Shown here: positions 1-10,959 of the stretch, in pieces
How positions within the stretch are numbered: the stretch's first letter is position 1
How the letters are laid out: every line of letters starts with the position of its first letter
Assembly: GCA_020631735.1 (NCBI GenBank)
Contig: CM036215.1
Location: forward strand, 18,068,346-18,132,345
Length of the DNA stretch: 64,000 nt
Direction: 5' to 3'
Origin: Saccharum officinarum
Lineage: Eukaryota > Streptophyta > Magnoliopsida > Poales > Poaceae
Position numbers and translations under genes: made by a program
The notes under the pieces: generated by a model
What the model was told of the DNA's origin: nothing
Database searches by the model: none
What the model saw: only the letters and a program-made list of their open reading frames with translations

Positions 1-464
1 AACTCTTACCTTCCCTCTCCTCTCCTCTCCTTTGTTTTGCCGATGATGAAATTGTCTAAAATCCATACATAATATGGAATATGAGCTGATGATCAAGAAC
101 TTGTGAGGAACTTGGCATCATTATTAGCTGCCCCAACATTACCTTCTCCTCTCTTATCTGTTATGATACCTTTATGCTCCAAGGCTATGATCAAATAATG
201 ATTGACATGTTTCTGAGGCCTTCCTCTCTTCTCCTTCCTCTCTTCTCCTTCTATCTCTCTCCTCTCCTCTCTTCTCCTCTCTTATCTGTACTCTATTGTG
301 ATCTCCTAACACTCTAGTACTCTACTTGTACTGCTACTACAACTACTATTACTACTACTCTACTAGTACTACTGTCCTAGTACTGTCCTAGTCCTTGCCC
401 TCTCGATATAATATAAATGAAATATTTGTATTTTTGTTGTAACTAACCACATTGTGATTTGTAG
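1..464. other. pyrimidine-rich non-coding segment of the CACTA element
   Basis: Mostly CT-rich tracts (CTCTCCTCTCC runs at 14-34 and 225-290) followed by a TACTACTAC-rich stretch around 315-375. It may include introns of the protease gene, whose first visible exon starts at 465. I cannot identify further exons. Confidence 0.4.
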
Positions 465-1582
465 AATGCAAACACGTATTGTGAAGAAAATGCCAAGTCT
501 AAGAGCCGGGTATATAGACCCTTGGTTGATATGCGCATCAAATTTCCAGTACCCCAAGCATTGGAAATTGGATGACGAAGAACTAGCTGCCGGAGAGACC
601 ATTGAGGAGAAAGAGAAAATCCGGGCAAATAAGATGTATAGAGAGGGCCTTAAGGTTGCATGCCGGATTGCCAAATGTCTTAAGAAACTACAACATAATG
701 AAATGGTTTGGTTACCATACCACTTTGGGTAAGTTCGACTATATACTTAAATAAAGCATTATTTGATATACTTAGTTTGATGTAAAAGAGCTTATTTGTT
801 TCTTCATTGATTAAATTCATGCAGGGCGCACTGGATTCTTGTAGGGATCGATGTTGGGATGAGCATGGCAGTTGTCTATGACTCAGCAGATTATGCGCTT
901 GAGTCATACATGGACTTCATAGCGATTTGCAAGACGTACATATCGACAATAATTCTCATTAGCTTATATTAGTTTGTATATATACTTGTAAACTTCGCTT
1001 TTTAATACTAACAAGTTGCATTTGCTAAAACCGTTCAAGCAGGGCATTTAGGCACTATGTGAATGAACATAAAGGAAGGCATGATCCAGTAAGGGGAGAC
1101 GATTTGGGTATCAAAACTCTATGTCCGGTACGTGTAACTTACATCGGTACACTCCATTACGTGCTTTGTCAATAACATTACTTAACATTTCATATGCGAA
1201 ACACACAGTGTCTCAAGCAGAGGCCTGGGAGTCTACATTGTGGATATTATGTATGTTGTATGATGAGTAACACTAGTGCCTACAGGAGACACCCCAATTT
1301 GGTTAGTTTGACATTTTCTTCGCTCATAGTATGAATACTTAGCTTATGCTATGAAATACTAGACCTAAACTTGTTCTCTTGTAGTGGAAAGAAGAGGTTG
1401 ACCAGCAAAGGGACGTATACAAGGATGATCAACTCTTGGAGCTCGTCGGCGACCTTTGCAACTTCATCATTGACCAGGTTGTTTCTTCTAGAGGCGATTA
1501 CCATGATCGATCATCTGACTTAGGAAGTAATCCTATGTACCAACACCTCCGTGAGACTCATAGGTTAGCTCTAGGCCGTTGA
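465..1582 (+). CDS. Ulp1-like (C48) cysteine protease exons, 5' end not seen
   Basis: Five exons fit GT-AG rules and keep frame: 465-728, 825-935, 1043-1127, 1209-1301 and 1385-1582 (stop TGA). The joined product has the C48 catalytic order: His in AHWILVGID (exon 2), Asp in VVYDSAD, then Gln...Cys in KQRPGSLHCGYYVCC (exon 4). C48 proteases remove SUMO/ubiquitin-like tags; copies inside CACTA and Mutator elements are common in plants and their role for the element is unclear. The N-terminal part must lie upstream of an AG acceptor at 463-464, but I could not recognise it. The gene sits wholly inside the CACTA element, so it is a transposon gene rather than a host gene. No stop or frameshift is seen in the joined exons. 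Confidence 0.75.
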
Positions 1583-1868
1583 GAACCATTTGGAATGGTT
1601 TGGACTTGTGAAACTTTTGAACTTGTGATGGTTTGGACTTGTGGACTATTTGAACTTATGAATTATGGCTATGTAATGTGATAATGGACTTTGTGAATTG
1701 GACTTTTGAACTTGTGAATTATGGCTTGTAATTGTGGTTTATATCTTGCTCGTGTGTTTGTGGATGTGTATATCTGGTCAGATTTGAATTTGAATTTGTA
1801 TTCTATATTATATTCTGTGGTCAGAAATGTATTTGATTTTAATTTTTTTTAATAGAAAATCCACTGTA

Positions 1869-2200
1869 GGGGCGGTTCTAGATCCAACCACCCTTACAAA
1901 TGATATTTTTAAGGGGGGCTGGTGATCCAACCGCCCTTACAAATACTATTTGTAAGGGCGGTTGGATCACCGACCGCCCTTACAAATGGTATTTGTAAGG
2001 GCGGTCGGTGATCCAACCGCCCTTACAAATACTATTTGTAAGGGCGGTTGGTGATCAAACCGCCCTTACAAATGCATTTGTAAGGGCGGGCTATGCCAAC
2101 CGCCCCTACAGTGGGCTGATTTGTAAAAACCACCTGGGAGGGGCGGTTGGGCCACCCGCCCTTATAGTGCCTTTTGACCCGCCCTTACAGTGCCTGACTG
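1869..2200. repeat. CACTA subterminal repeat array
   Basis: A roughly 20-bp motif, TTTGTAAGGGCGGTTGG, recurs in alternating orientation at least eight times, separated by short GATCACC/GATCCAACC spacers. Neighbouring inverted copies would form stem-loops. In CACTA elements such arrays are binding sites for the element-encoded TnpA-type protein. Confidence 0.85.
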
Positions 2201-2208
2201 TAGTAGTG

Positions 2209-2654
2209 AATGGAATTCAGATGACGATGAATATAGGGATGGAAATGTCGTCCACTACCAACACTTTGGCATCCTTGGGTTCCATCCTTTCGAAGAAATC
2301 GTCTTCTTGAACGAATCAGTGCGCAGAGGGTTGGCGTACCACTTGAATAGCTCAAAGCTTGAAACCTTGGGCGACATACTCCCTCCGTCCTAAAATATTT
2401 GTCATTTTCGTTTTCCGAGAAACAATTTTAACAAAATATATATTAAAATATATTAATATTTATGATACATAATTGGTATTATTGGAAAGATCTTTGAATC
2501 TAGTTTTTTAATAAATTTATTTGAAGATACAAATATTTCACGTATTTTCTATAAATCGAGTTAAACGGAGGGAGTATACCCAAAATACTACTCCAAGTGG
2601 GTCATGCAATGCTTCATGGAAGCATGTTTTCCGTACACACATGTAGATCTATGA
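2209..2654 (+). pseudogene. C-terminal fragment of a grass F-box-type protein, split by a MITE
   Basis: A reading frame from about 2211 gives ...VVHYQHFGILGFHPFEEIVFL, then a Tyr-His-Leu-Asn-Ser-Ser-Lys stretch and LETLGDI. The frame stops in the MITE at 2379-2574. Directly after the MITE's second TA the sequence resumes in the same frame with YPKYYSKWVMQC and a short FPYTHV ending at a TGA (2652-2654). This pattern (HYQ-F-ILGFHP-KEIVFL ... LAYHLNSSK ... FPYT) is what I recall from the C-terminal half of grass F-box proteins. The N-terminal half is absent; the CACTA terminus sits at its left edge. It is a broken remnant. Confidence 0.6.
2379..2574. mobile_element. Stowaway-like MITE
   Basis: Terminal inverted repeats CTCCCTCCGT.../...ACGGAGGGAG flanked by TA on both sides (2377-2378 and 2575-2576), the Tc1/mariner Stowaway signature. 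It is 196 bp, AT-rich inside and has no coding capacity. It interrupts the F-box fragment. Confidence 0.9.
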
Positions 2655-2740
2655 TGGGAAAGATGCCAAGCTAACACACAAATATACATGACATGCGATT
2701 ACCAGGTGGACAAGAGGAATCCGACTTGCGCCTTGATTAG

Positions 2741-2859
2741 ACAATTCGCTGAAAAGCCATGGTTGAAAGTACTGTTCGCTAATTTGTTAGGAGAGAAAAA
2801 TATTGTTCCGGCTAAAAAAACAAGCTGAAAAGTACGGATTACAAGACAAGCGAACAAGG
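2741..2859. mobile_element. short hAT-type MITE, same family as 14018-14152
   Basis: It contains the family core GGAGAGAAAAATATTGTTCCGGCT and ends GCGAACAAGG, matching the inverted core at 14066-14090 (CCGGAACAGTATTTTTCTCTC). The left end is less well preserved, so boundaries are approximate. Confidence 0.55.
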
Positions 2860-3064
2860 TCTTGGTCCATACTAAAACCAACAAGCTCTTCTTGTAGCGC
2901 AGATATTCGGCGATGGAAACCTTGGTGATCTTCACTGTCGGATCCTACGCCGAGTTGCCAGTAATAGAGATTTTCACCGCCGGCTGTAATGTATGCTGCT
3001 GCCTTCTGCCTTCTAGCATTCTGTGAAACTTATCATTATTGCGGGTTTATTAGTGTGTGGTGTA

Positions 3065-3239
3065 GAGGGGAGAAAAATTGGCGATGAAAAATGTTTTCAC
3101 CGATAGTTCGGTGTACGATCCGCCGCTGGTTTTTCACCCCACTGCGCTCTGCTAGCCTTTGAACCGGACGTGAAACATATAACTGCCAGTTTCAGAACCA
3201 GCGGTGAAAGTGCTGGCGATGAAAATGTTTTCTGTAGTG
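3065..3239. mobile_element. second CACTA right-end fragment
   Basis: The segment ends ...GAAAATGTTTTCTGTAGTG at 3239, whose reverse complement begins CACTACAGAAAACATTTTC, a CACTA-like terminus. Inside, GGCGATGAAAATG and GGTGAAAG motifs recur as subterminal repeats (a further copy near 2970-2985). No coding region or left terminus was found. Confidence 0.55.
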
Positions 3240-4900
3240 CTAGCAACATGCGCATGGGGAACCAGCAGCTAGAGGCGCAACGTGCACGCATGAATTGAAC
3301 CAGCTGACGATGAGCGTAGCATAGGGAAGTAGATCCATTGGTATTCTTTTTTTTTTTTTTGCTTCTCATTGGCATCAAATATGTTAAGAGCCAATCATGA
3401 TGAAGTAATCTCATGCCATGAATCAAACTTCACATGGATTATTGATTATCCTTATTTAATCTAAAAGGCTCAAGTAATCACTGAATAGATGTGTCAGTTT
3501 GAGGTATGTTCACCATCTATAAATACCTCCAAGGTCAATCAACAAAAACACAATTCCATCATTCTTTGCTCTTGCTCTCTTTACATTCAAACACGTTATG
3601 AGCCACATTGCTCAAACTGAGTTTCCTAAGAACACAAGGTGCTCATTGCAATTCATCGAGAATGCACAAGAAAAAAAAAGGTACCCACAAGAACACAAAG
3701 AATAGGAAGCAGAAGAATGACTCAAAATCAGTCAGTCCTCTACTACATTCATACGGATCTCGACGAGTTCCATCGAGAATGCAAGGAACTCAATAGGTTT
3801 GAAGTCCTCTGCACCACCAAGAACATCGGTAGATTCATATTTCCTCCATTGTTGTGGGCCAGTGACACTATATGTCCTTGACCAACCATCTGTAGATTGA
3901 TGCATATATGTGCCGACATGGAGCTACATGAGAGGGACACAAAGATATATCCCTCAGCTTTGATAGTATGTCGACCACCTACGTCCATGTTGAGGCGCGT
4001 CTAAGGGTCACCACTTCTCCGCTTGCTCAACTACCCCCTCAAGGTAGACTCTAACGTGAGCACTAGACTATTAGCCGGATCGATCATGAGGTACACCAAC
4101 ATCCTCGAATCCACTATAGTGCTCTTCGCCTTCGCCCACAGGGAATGGCCACAAGAGCCCCTCACAATCCCTAAGCATCTAACAATCTCCAATGGATTGC
4201 TTCAAGTGACCACCACCACTCCATGCCATCTAGGTGGGGGCAACCAACAAGAGTAACAAGAAATCTGTAGCCAGCACAATCACTAGTGTCACTAAATGCA
4301 AACTCTCAATGCAAAAGCACTCGATCAACTCCAATCTCACCAAATGCAATCTCAACTAAGCAAACATAAGTAGAGAGGTTTCTTGATCTCTACAAGGTGT
4401 GGTCATCATATGGGAGTGCCAAGAGTTGTGAAAAACATGACAACACCCTCCATTTATAAGCCCACTCAAGAAACTAGTTGTTACCCACTTAGTGGGGTTT
4501 CTTTGAATTTTAATTAGACTTCTTTGTATGAATTTGATTCTAATCCATTACCACATGTATCTGCAAGATACTTCTTATTTATCTATAAGCTATAATAGTA
4601 TGACACTATGCATCATGTTCTTCGGGACAGAGAAATCTGCGCCCTAAGACAATCGCATTACTGCCATCATGGTTAACATCGTTATGTGGGTAAGTTTCAA
4701 CTTTTTTTAGATAAAGGGTAAGTTTCAACTTAAAACCACCTTTTGCAGAAAAAAAAAATAGTAGGAACAGTTGCTGGGGAAGCTCAACGCAGCATCACTA
4801 TCTCTTGTCAAAAAAAAAAAAGAAGCACCACTATCTTTACGGGCTTGCGTGTACTGTATGGTGCAGATCGTCTGCTCTGTTAACCGATGATACGCCCATG
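3240..4900. other. intergenic stretch with LTR remnants
   Basis: No gene seen. 4020-4470 resembles the non-coding region of the solo LTRs at 33279 and 39971 (shared CCATCTAGGTGG..GGCAACCA-CAAGAG..AACAAG segment), so it is probably an LTR fragment. The T-rich run near 3348-3360 and A-runs near 3669 and 4747 are simple sequence. A TATAAATA at 3522-3529 belongs to an unidentified promoter-like segment, possibly of another LTR. Confidence 0.5.
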
Positions 4901-4928
4901 CGTGAGCGCTGACGCATGAACAGATAAA

Positions 4929-4941
4929 GATATATATATAC
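4929..4941 (+). promoter_or_regulatory. candidate TATA region of the GST gene
   Basis: An ATATATATATA stretch lies about 350 bp before the GST start codon. It is the only TATA-like site in the right place, but plain TA repeats are common, so this is weak. Confidence 0.3.
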
Positions 4942-5282
4942 AAAAGCATCACGAGGCCATGCCATCCTCGAGCAAAGCTTGCCTCGGTTCTTGGCTTCTT
5001 GCTCTACTATCTGTCTCTTCCTCTGTTATCCCCTGGAGGCTTTCTGGATAGCTTGTGGGTCCCAGCTGGAAGTCACTCAGACTTGGCAAAGAATCGTCTT
5101 TCTTTTCTGTTGAATTCAACTCTGCTCTAGCAGTCTAGATCTATCTATTCTACTCAAGGGATTAGGAGCAGAGACCGGAGACTTGGGGGCTCACCTGCTA
5201 CTCAAGAGTCGAGAGTCTATCATTATCTTGGCTACACCTGCACCTACTGTTGCTGCTGATTGAGGAGGAGGAGACGACGGCC

Positions 5283-8061
5283 ATGGCGACCGCCAAGCCC
5301 ATCCTGTACAACGCCTGGATGAGCTCCTGCTCCCACCGTGTTCGCATCGCACTCAACCTCAAAGGTGAGTAGGTGACTCTAGCACTTCTTGAAACTCTGG
5401 GCTCTGAAGCTGATTAGATTGCTTCGGTTGGTTGTTTGGCATAACCGAGCTTGATCTTACAGAATAATTCAGCAAAGCATATGGCAAAAACAAGGGAGCC
5501 GGCTTCTTGATGCTATATGACCTCGAGCTCTTGTCCTCTTTTTTCAGTCTAGGATATGCCTCAAGTTTCGCAAGAATTAGATACATACTCGTCTATTTTT
5601 GGACAAATTCGGAAGTTTGTTCAGTTAGGGGTTAGCAATGGCTACCGATGCTAGCAATTCTGTATTTCTTGGTCTATTAATGTAGAACTGTGACTAGTTA
5701 GTTGTTCGACAACCCCAAGAATATTTTGTTGCAAGTACTTTTTTTTCGAAAGATCTTGTTGCAAGTACTTGAGAACTACCTGTCTATTGACAGAACAAGA
5801 ACAGCTATATGCAACACATTTGTTTTAGTATGTGCTCCCACTGGTCTTTTCAGTGATGATAGTTTTTTTTTGTTTGCTTAACGAACCTGATATTATGTTA
5901 ATTTGTGCCAACCTCTTTCCAGAACTAACTAATTCAATCTGTGACATATTAAATAAATGCTTTATTATTCTAAAACCTGAATGATATTTTCTGCGCTTTG
6001 TTAATCATGAAGGTGTGGACTATGAGTACAAGTCGGTAAATCCCAGGACAGATCCAGGTAACTGCAACGCCTTGACACATTTTGTGTATTTCAGTTGGCA
6101 TCTCATTCTTGAGTTTACACTTTACAATCAATGGGACAAAATGTTATCTAAAAATTTTGATGTTACTTTTTGTGGAAAGCTCATGGTTTAATGGAAATTC
6201 CATCTCTATGTCTTCCCTTTCACAGATTATGAAAAAATCAATCCAATCAAATATATTCCAGCATTAGTAGATGGGGACATAGTCGTTTCCGATTCTCTCG
6301 CTATCTCATTGGTGAGTTACAAATGTTGCTTCAGCAGATTTTCATTGTGCAATTACGTATAAGTTCTTTTGGCATGCCAATGCATGCATTTCTTAGTCAC
6401 TAACAAGCTATCGGATTGAGCAGTATTTGGAAGATAAATATCCTGAGCATCCTCTCCTGCCTAAAGATCTCAAGAGGAAAGCTCTTAATCTTCAGGTCAT
6501 GTCCAAATCAAAGTCTCGTCGTATCTTGTTCACAGAAGTAAAATAAAAATCTGACCAACTATTTGTATCCGGGGAACTATATTTGTATCTTGCATTTACC
6601 TTTCCAGTATGGTATCACATATACTTGCTGTATATTGACAATGCTATCAATTGAAGAGGTCAACACACTCTTGTCATCATTTGGCATCTCCTTTCCAATG
6701 AGTCTTTCACTTTCTTGGTACAGATCTCCTTTCCAATGAGTCTTTCACTTTCTTGGTACAGATTGCAAACATTGTTTGTTCAAGCATTCAACCTCTTCAA
6801 GGCTATGCCGTTATTGTGGGTATTACCAGTACCTAGCTACAGCTGATGAGGCTTTGGGCATGTACAAGATCTATTTACATAACTGCTTTACAGGGTCTGC
6901 ATGAGGGTAGGATGAGCCCAGATGAGGGCCTTCATATTGTTCAAACTTATATTGACAAGGGATTCAGAGGTGTGATTTCCTGAAACTTGATGTTTGCAAA
7001 GTAAAAATGTCTCTTCTTTTTCCAGTACATAGACTCAAGTGATGTTTTCAAATCTAGCAATGCAGCTATGTTGGAGATTAAGCTACTTGTTGAACATTGA
7101 GCACTATAATGCACCTTCAATCCCAAATAAGCAAAAATGTACTTTGTGTCTGTTTCATTCTTTCAATATTACTTACAATGGTAATTTTGATTCAACTATT
7201 TTTGTCAGCGATCGAAAAGCTCTTGGAAGGATGTGAGAGTAAATATGCTACTGGAGATGATGTCCAATTGGTTTGCTTTGATCAATCACTTAGAAATTGT
7301 CTCTAGAGTTGCATCATCATATCAACCATGCATAGTTTTTTTTCTTTGAACTACATTTCAATTTAGTTTAGTCTTTTGACATACGACTTTGAGAAAGGGG
7401 GAAAATTGTGTTCTTGCCCCTGTCCAGTACTCCAATTGTGATTTTGCCCCTACTTTTCCAACTTTGTGATTTTACCCTTACTATTTTCAAATGAATCATC
7501 CCTTTGCCCCTGCTTTGGATGTCCATTAAATGGGCAGGGAATAAAGGAATTTAAAAAATTCTAAACCTGAAAAACAAAGGAAAAATTCACAAAGTAAAAA
7601 AATACAGGGGCAAAATCACAATTCCGATACAAAACAGGGGTATAAATGCAAAAGCCCCTGGAGAAAGTGTCATCTTACTTGAATTTTAGTAAGAATTAAT
7701 GCAGTACAAAACAATTTGGCATCATTTGTGTTTCCTTTGGTAAGTGATCTGAACTAATTCAATGTTTGCATATTTTGTGCTCATGGATAGGGAGATGTGT
7801 TTCTTGAACCACAGATACATGCTGGCATAAATCGGTTCCAAATCGATATGGTACCTAACGTTTCATCTTCTAGTCCATGTAAAACAAAATGGATAGTGTG
7901 GACCACGGCCACCCTACTTATTCAGAAACTAGCTTCAATAAGTTATTGCTTTCTTGCAGTCGAAGTACCCGATCTTGGAAAGGCTCCATGACGCATACAT
8001 GCAAATTCCCGCATTCGATGCTGCCCTTCCTAAAAATCAGCCAGACGCACCTTCATCATAA
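5283..8061 (+). CDS. GSTZ: zeta-class glutathione S-transferase (maleylacetoacetate isomerase type)
   Basis: Nine exons: 5283-5364, 6013-6057, 6226-6311, 6424-6495, 6762-6815, 6894-6969, 7209-7270, 7791-7850 and 7960-8061, 639 nt in all, giving 212 residues, close to the family's usual length. The N-terminus carries the zeta signature [11 protein letters not shown] (Ser14, Cys16), followed by the thioredoxin-fold [14 protein letters not shown] and [21 protein letters not shown], and a C-terminal helical domain with [19 protein letters not shown]. Zeta GSTs isomerise maleylacetoacetate to fumarylacetoacetate with glutathione in tyrosine breakdown, in the cytosol, and dechlorinate dichloroacetate. 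The residue before SSC is Met where other plant zeta GSTs usually have Arg, and the loop after DYEYK is short, so this looks like a diverged second copy. The start is the first ATG of the frame, in CCATGGCG context. No neighbour is functionally linked. Confidence 0.93.
6686..6761 (+). repeat. 38-bp tandem duplication across the intron-4 acceptor
   Basis: Units 6686-6723 and 6724-6761 are identical, each holding a pyrimidine tract and ending TTGGTACAG. Both ends can act as splice acceptors. The downstream one keeps frame with exon 5; the upstream one would add 38 nt and shift frame. Confidence 0.9.
7394..7665. mobile_element. inverted-repeat MITE in GST intron 7
   Basis: The left arm GGGGGAAAATTGTG...CCAATTGTGATTTTGCCCCT is mirrored by the right arm AGGGGCAAAATCACAATTCC...GCAAAAGCCCCTGG, giving imperfect inverted repeats of about 55 bp. 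There is no coding capacity. The superfamily is uncertain; long arms suggest Mutator-like or foldback. It does not touch splice sites. Confidence 0.65.
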
Positions 8062-8228
8062 AAATCAAGATTGTCTCAATAATTTGCATGTCCTTTTGTA
8101 ATAATTTGGATAGGGAGCCACCGCTTCCTCCATCCTGCAGTACTCTGGGTTATAATCTAGCTTACCCATTCTGTCATGGCTCAAGAGTAAACGATTGACA
8201 CTTTGCTCTTTCCCTAATGATGCACATA

Positions 8229-8468
8229 CTCCCTCTGTCCTGTAATATAGTGCATTCTAGAAATCTTAAGACAAATTAAGAGAGAACATAAAAGACGCAT
8301 GTACCCTCGTTTTATTTTCTAATTAGACGCTATCATCAACATGATTAATGGTGATTGGTTGATAAATAGAAAGTATTTAATGCAAAATTGGGTTTTTTCT
8401 CCATAATGCATTATATTTGAGGACAAATTTTGAATGCTAGAATGCACTATATTACAGGACAGATGGAG
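8229..8468. mobile_element. Stowaway-like MITE downstream of GST
   Basis: Terminal repeats CTCCCTCTGTCCTGTAATATAGTGCATT and its near reverse complement, flanked by TA (8227-8228, 8469-8470). It is 240 bp and lies 168 bp after the GST stop, probably in or near its 3' UTR or terminator. Confidence 0.88.
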
Positions 8469-8559
8469 TACTTTGTATGAACTATAAGTGCTTCTCATTC
8501 TGAATATTATGGAAAGTACAATGATTTTGCATGAGACTATTCGTGAGCTGCACATAAAA

Positions 8560-9800
8560 AAATGGAATCATTTTTAAAATTAATTTTGAGAAAGCTTATG
8601 ATAAGGTTAATTGGGAATTTTTTACAACTAACATTAAGACTAAGGGGGTTTGATCATTTGTGGTGTCATCTGGTGAAGACAGTTGTCCAAGGAGGCAATA
8701 TTAAATTGAATGACCAAATAGGGTCTTACTTCCAAACTAGGAAAAGGTCCTAGGTAGGGTGATTCTCTTCCACCAATCTTATTCAATATTGTGGTGGACA
8801 TTTTGGCTATCATCTTGTCTTGAGCTGAGGAAGGTTAAATAAAAAAGGGACTAATCCTGCATTAGGTTCAAGACGGTCTGAGCACAGATGGAATTGTTAT
8901 TTTTATGGGCGGTGATATTGAGTAGGCAAAAACATGAAACTATTACTTTGTTCCTTCGAACAATAATCAGGTCTTAAAATTAGCTTTCACAAAGGCAAGC
9001 TCTTTGGTTTAGACAAGGAAAGGAGTGTGAGGAACAATACTCGCAACTATTTGGTTGTAAAATGGGTTCACGCCCCTTTCGTGGGATTCCCATGATTTTT
9101 AGAAAATTGAACAATAATGGTTGGAAAATGATTAAGGATAGAATTGAGAGGAAATTGTGTCGTTGGAAGGGTAAAAATCTATGGTGGTAGACGTATTGAT
9201 AAATTTGGAATTGTCGACCTTACCATGTTGATGCCATCTTTCTTTGAAATTCTCCGTTCTTAAAAAGATTGACTATTATAGATTGAGATTTTTCTAGCAA
9301 AACAATCAGTAAAAAAATTAGGCTAGCTAAGTGGTCCATTTTATCTGAACCAAAGAAAAAGAGGGCTTAATAAGTTTACAAAATCTGGGTCTACAAATCA
9401 AGTGCTTATTGAGTAAATGTATTTTCAAGCTTTGTAATGAAGAAGGAATGTGGCAGAACTTGTTGAGAAACCAATACCTTAGAACAAAAATTTTGAGTCA
9501 AGAGAAGTGTTGGTGTATCACACTTCTGGATGGTTTTCATGAGGGTAAAGGACCAATTCCTTAGTCTGGGAAAGTTCCAACTTAATGTTTGAACACAAAT
9601 CAGATTTTGAGAGGATAAATGGTTGCCGTGAAGCTCTAAAACTTCAATATCCAAATTTATCCAATATTGTGCATAGGAAACATGAACCACTAGCGGGAGT
9701 CATTAGCACTCAAATTTGGCCCAAGTACAATTTTGAAGTATTTATCGGCATAAAAAACTTGCTGGAATGTGAAAGAAGATTTGCAATTGGTCAGCAACAA
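8560..9800 (+). pseudogene. decayed L1-type LINE, reverse transcriptase part
   Basis: Scattered in-frame blocks match the plant non-LTR reverse transcriptase: FEKAYDKVNWEF near 8586, a RILPPILFNIVVDILA-like block near 8765-8815, a degraded YADDT region near 8880-8920, and a later block near 9640-9720 (YPNLSNIVHRKHEPLAGV) like the segment before the zinc-finger tail. Many stops and frameshifts separate them. It is an old remnant with no function expected; the ends are unclear. Confidence 0.75.
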
Positions 9801-9865
9801 CACAGGGTACATCATGTTTGTGTTAACTGGAGACATGTTTGGGGCACCTTGTCAGAGGCAAAATG

Positions 9866-10266
9866 AAAACATGTTTGGTCTGTCCGGCGAATTCTTAAGA
9901 GTAAACATGTTTGGTTTGCCTGAGGCAAAGTTATGTCAAACCTAGTAGCAGTTAGATAACAGTTTTTCTATAGAGTTCCCCTCTTAATAGTATAGTTATC
10001 TATCCTAAACCCGACCACACACTCTGTTGTGTTTCGGCCGGCAAAATAAAAAAAACCCACATATATATACCTTTGTCTTCGGACTTGTTTTCATCTCTTC
10101 TTTTCCTCTCTAAGTCTGAGCTTGCTCCATGTGACTTGATCACCTCTCAACCATCTCCAATCCTTGCTCGCTATCTTGGTGTTGACCCTAGCTCAATCAC
10201 AACTAAATTGAAAGCATTAGTCCACTAATTGTCATTCAATTACTAAAACCAAACTTAGGGCTTTCA
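9866..10266 (-). mobile_element. LTR fragment (Copia-like, same superfamily as 39971-41976)
   Basis: The segment contains GTTCCCCTCTTAATAGTATAG...CCTAAACCCGACCACACACTCTGTTGTGT and ends CAATTACTAAAACCAAACTTAGGGCTTTCA. It parallels 41670-41976 of the solo LTR (CCCCTCTTTATAGTACGG ... CCAAAACCAAACTAAGACTTTCA). Only this end of the LTR is preserved. Confidence 0.6.
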
Positions 10267-10448
10267 ACTGTCGACCACTATAGTCCTCCGTCTTCCTAAG
10301 GGGGCATCAACGTCACCATTGTAGCTCTTTTTAGAGGACATGTCAAGAGGATAAGTGGGGATTAGGGAATGGCTCGGGTTAGGGTGACATTTGGGCCGCC
10401 GTTGACATTTTGGACCACCGCGTCATAAAAAATTAAAGAAGCTTGCTC

Positions 10449-10951
10449 CAGTGGCGGAGCCAAGGGGGGCTGGCAGGGGCATGGGCCCCCCTAACATATC
10501 ATGCCAAAAACTTTTACCACTATAAGTTTATAATTTTTATTTATATAAGGAAGAATATAACAAAATTCTTGTCACATATACCTATTAATATAAAATTATA
10601 CAAAAGCACAACTATATAAGAAATTAAAATTACCCATATGAGCACATCCAAAAAAACACTAGATAACAAAATTATCCCTATAAACACATCCGAAAGACTA
10701 GGTCGTTAGTTCTCGAGATTTATGAAGTCAATGTAGAACCTTGCTGTTAAAGGGCATGTACCTACCACTTAAAGAATATAGTCTTAAATCCTAGAATACA
10801 TATACATAAGAATGTGCAAGCACCCATGTCAAGTCGATAAATTAACCCATACCGTTACCATGAGGAACCTAACCAGTTTAGCCATGCCCAAATTTTATAA
10901 GTTGAATCTTTGTAGCTGCCCCCCTATGTATAATTCTTGGTTTTGCCACAG
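10449..10951. mobile_element. non-autonomous hAT element
   Basis: Ends CAGTGGCGGAGCCAAG and CTTGGTTTTGCCACAG are imperfect inverted repeats. The flanking 8-mers GCTTGCTC and GCTCGCTA agree at 6 of 8 positions, as expected for an old hAT 8-bp target duplication. It is 503 bp and AT-rich with no transposase. A related end, CCTGGCTCTGCCCCTGC, appears near 35228-35250. Confidence 0.65.
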
Positions 10952-10959
10952 GCTCGCTA

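Larger units (their letters stand above)
1..2208 (+). mobile_element. CACTA (En/Spm) DNA transposon, 3' portion
   Basis: The right terminus is visible at 2208: the last bases read ...CTACAGTCAGG-like in reverse, so the reverse complement starts CACTACTACAGTCAGG, the CACTA-type terminal inverted repeat. Just inside lie inverted and direct copies of a TTTGTAAGGGCGGTT motif, the subterminal array typical of this superfamily. Upstream are exons for a Ulp1-like cysteine protease, a gene often carried by grass CACTA elements. The left terminus is outside the window, so the target duplication cannot be checked; the three bases after the end are AAT. Confidence 0.85.
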
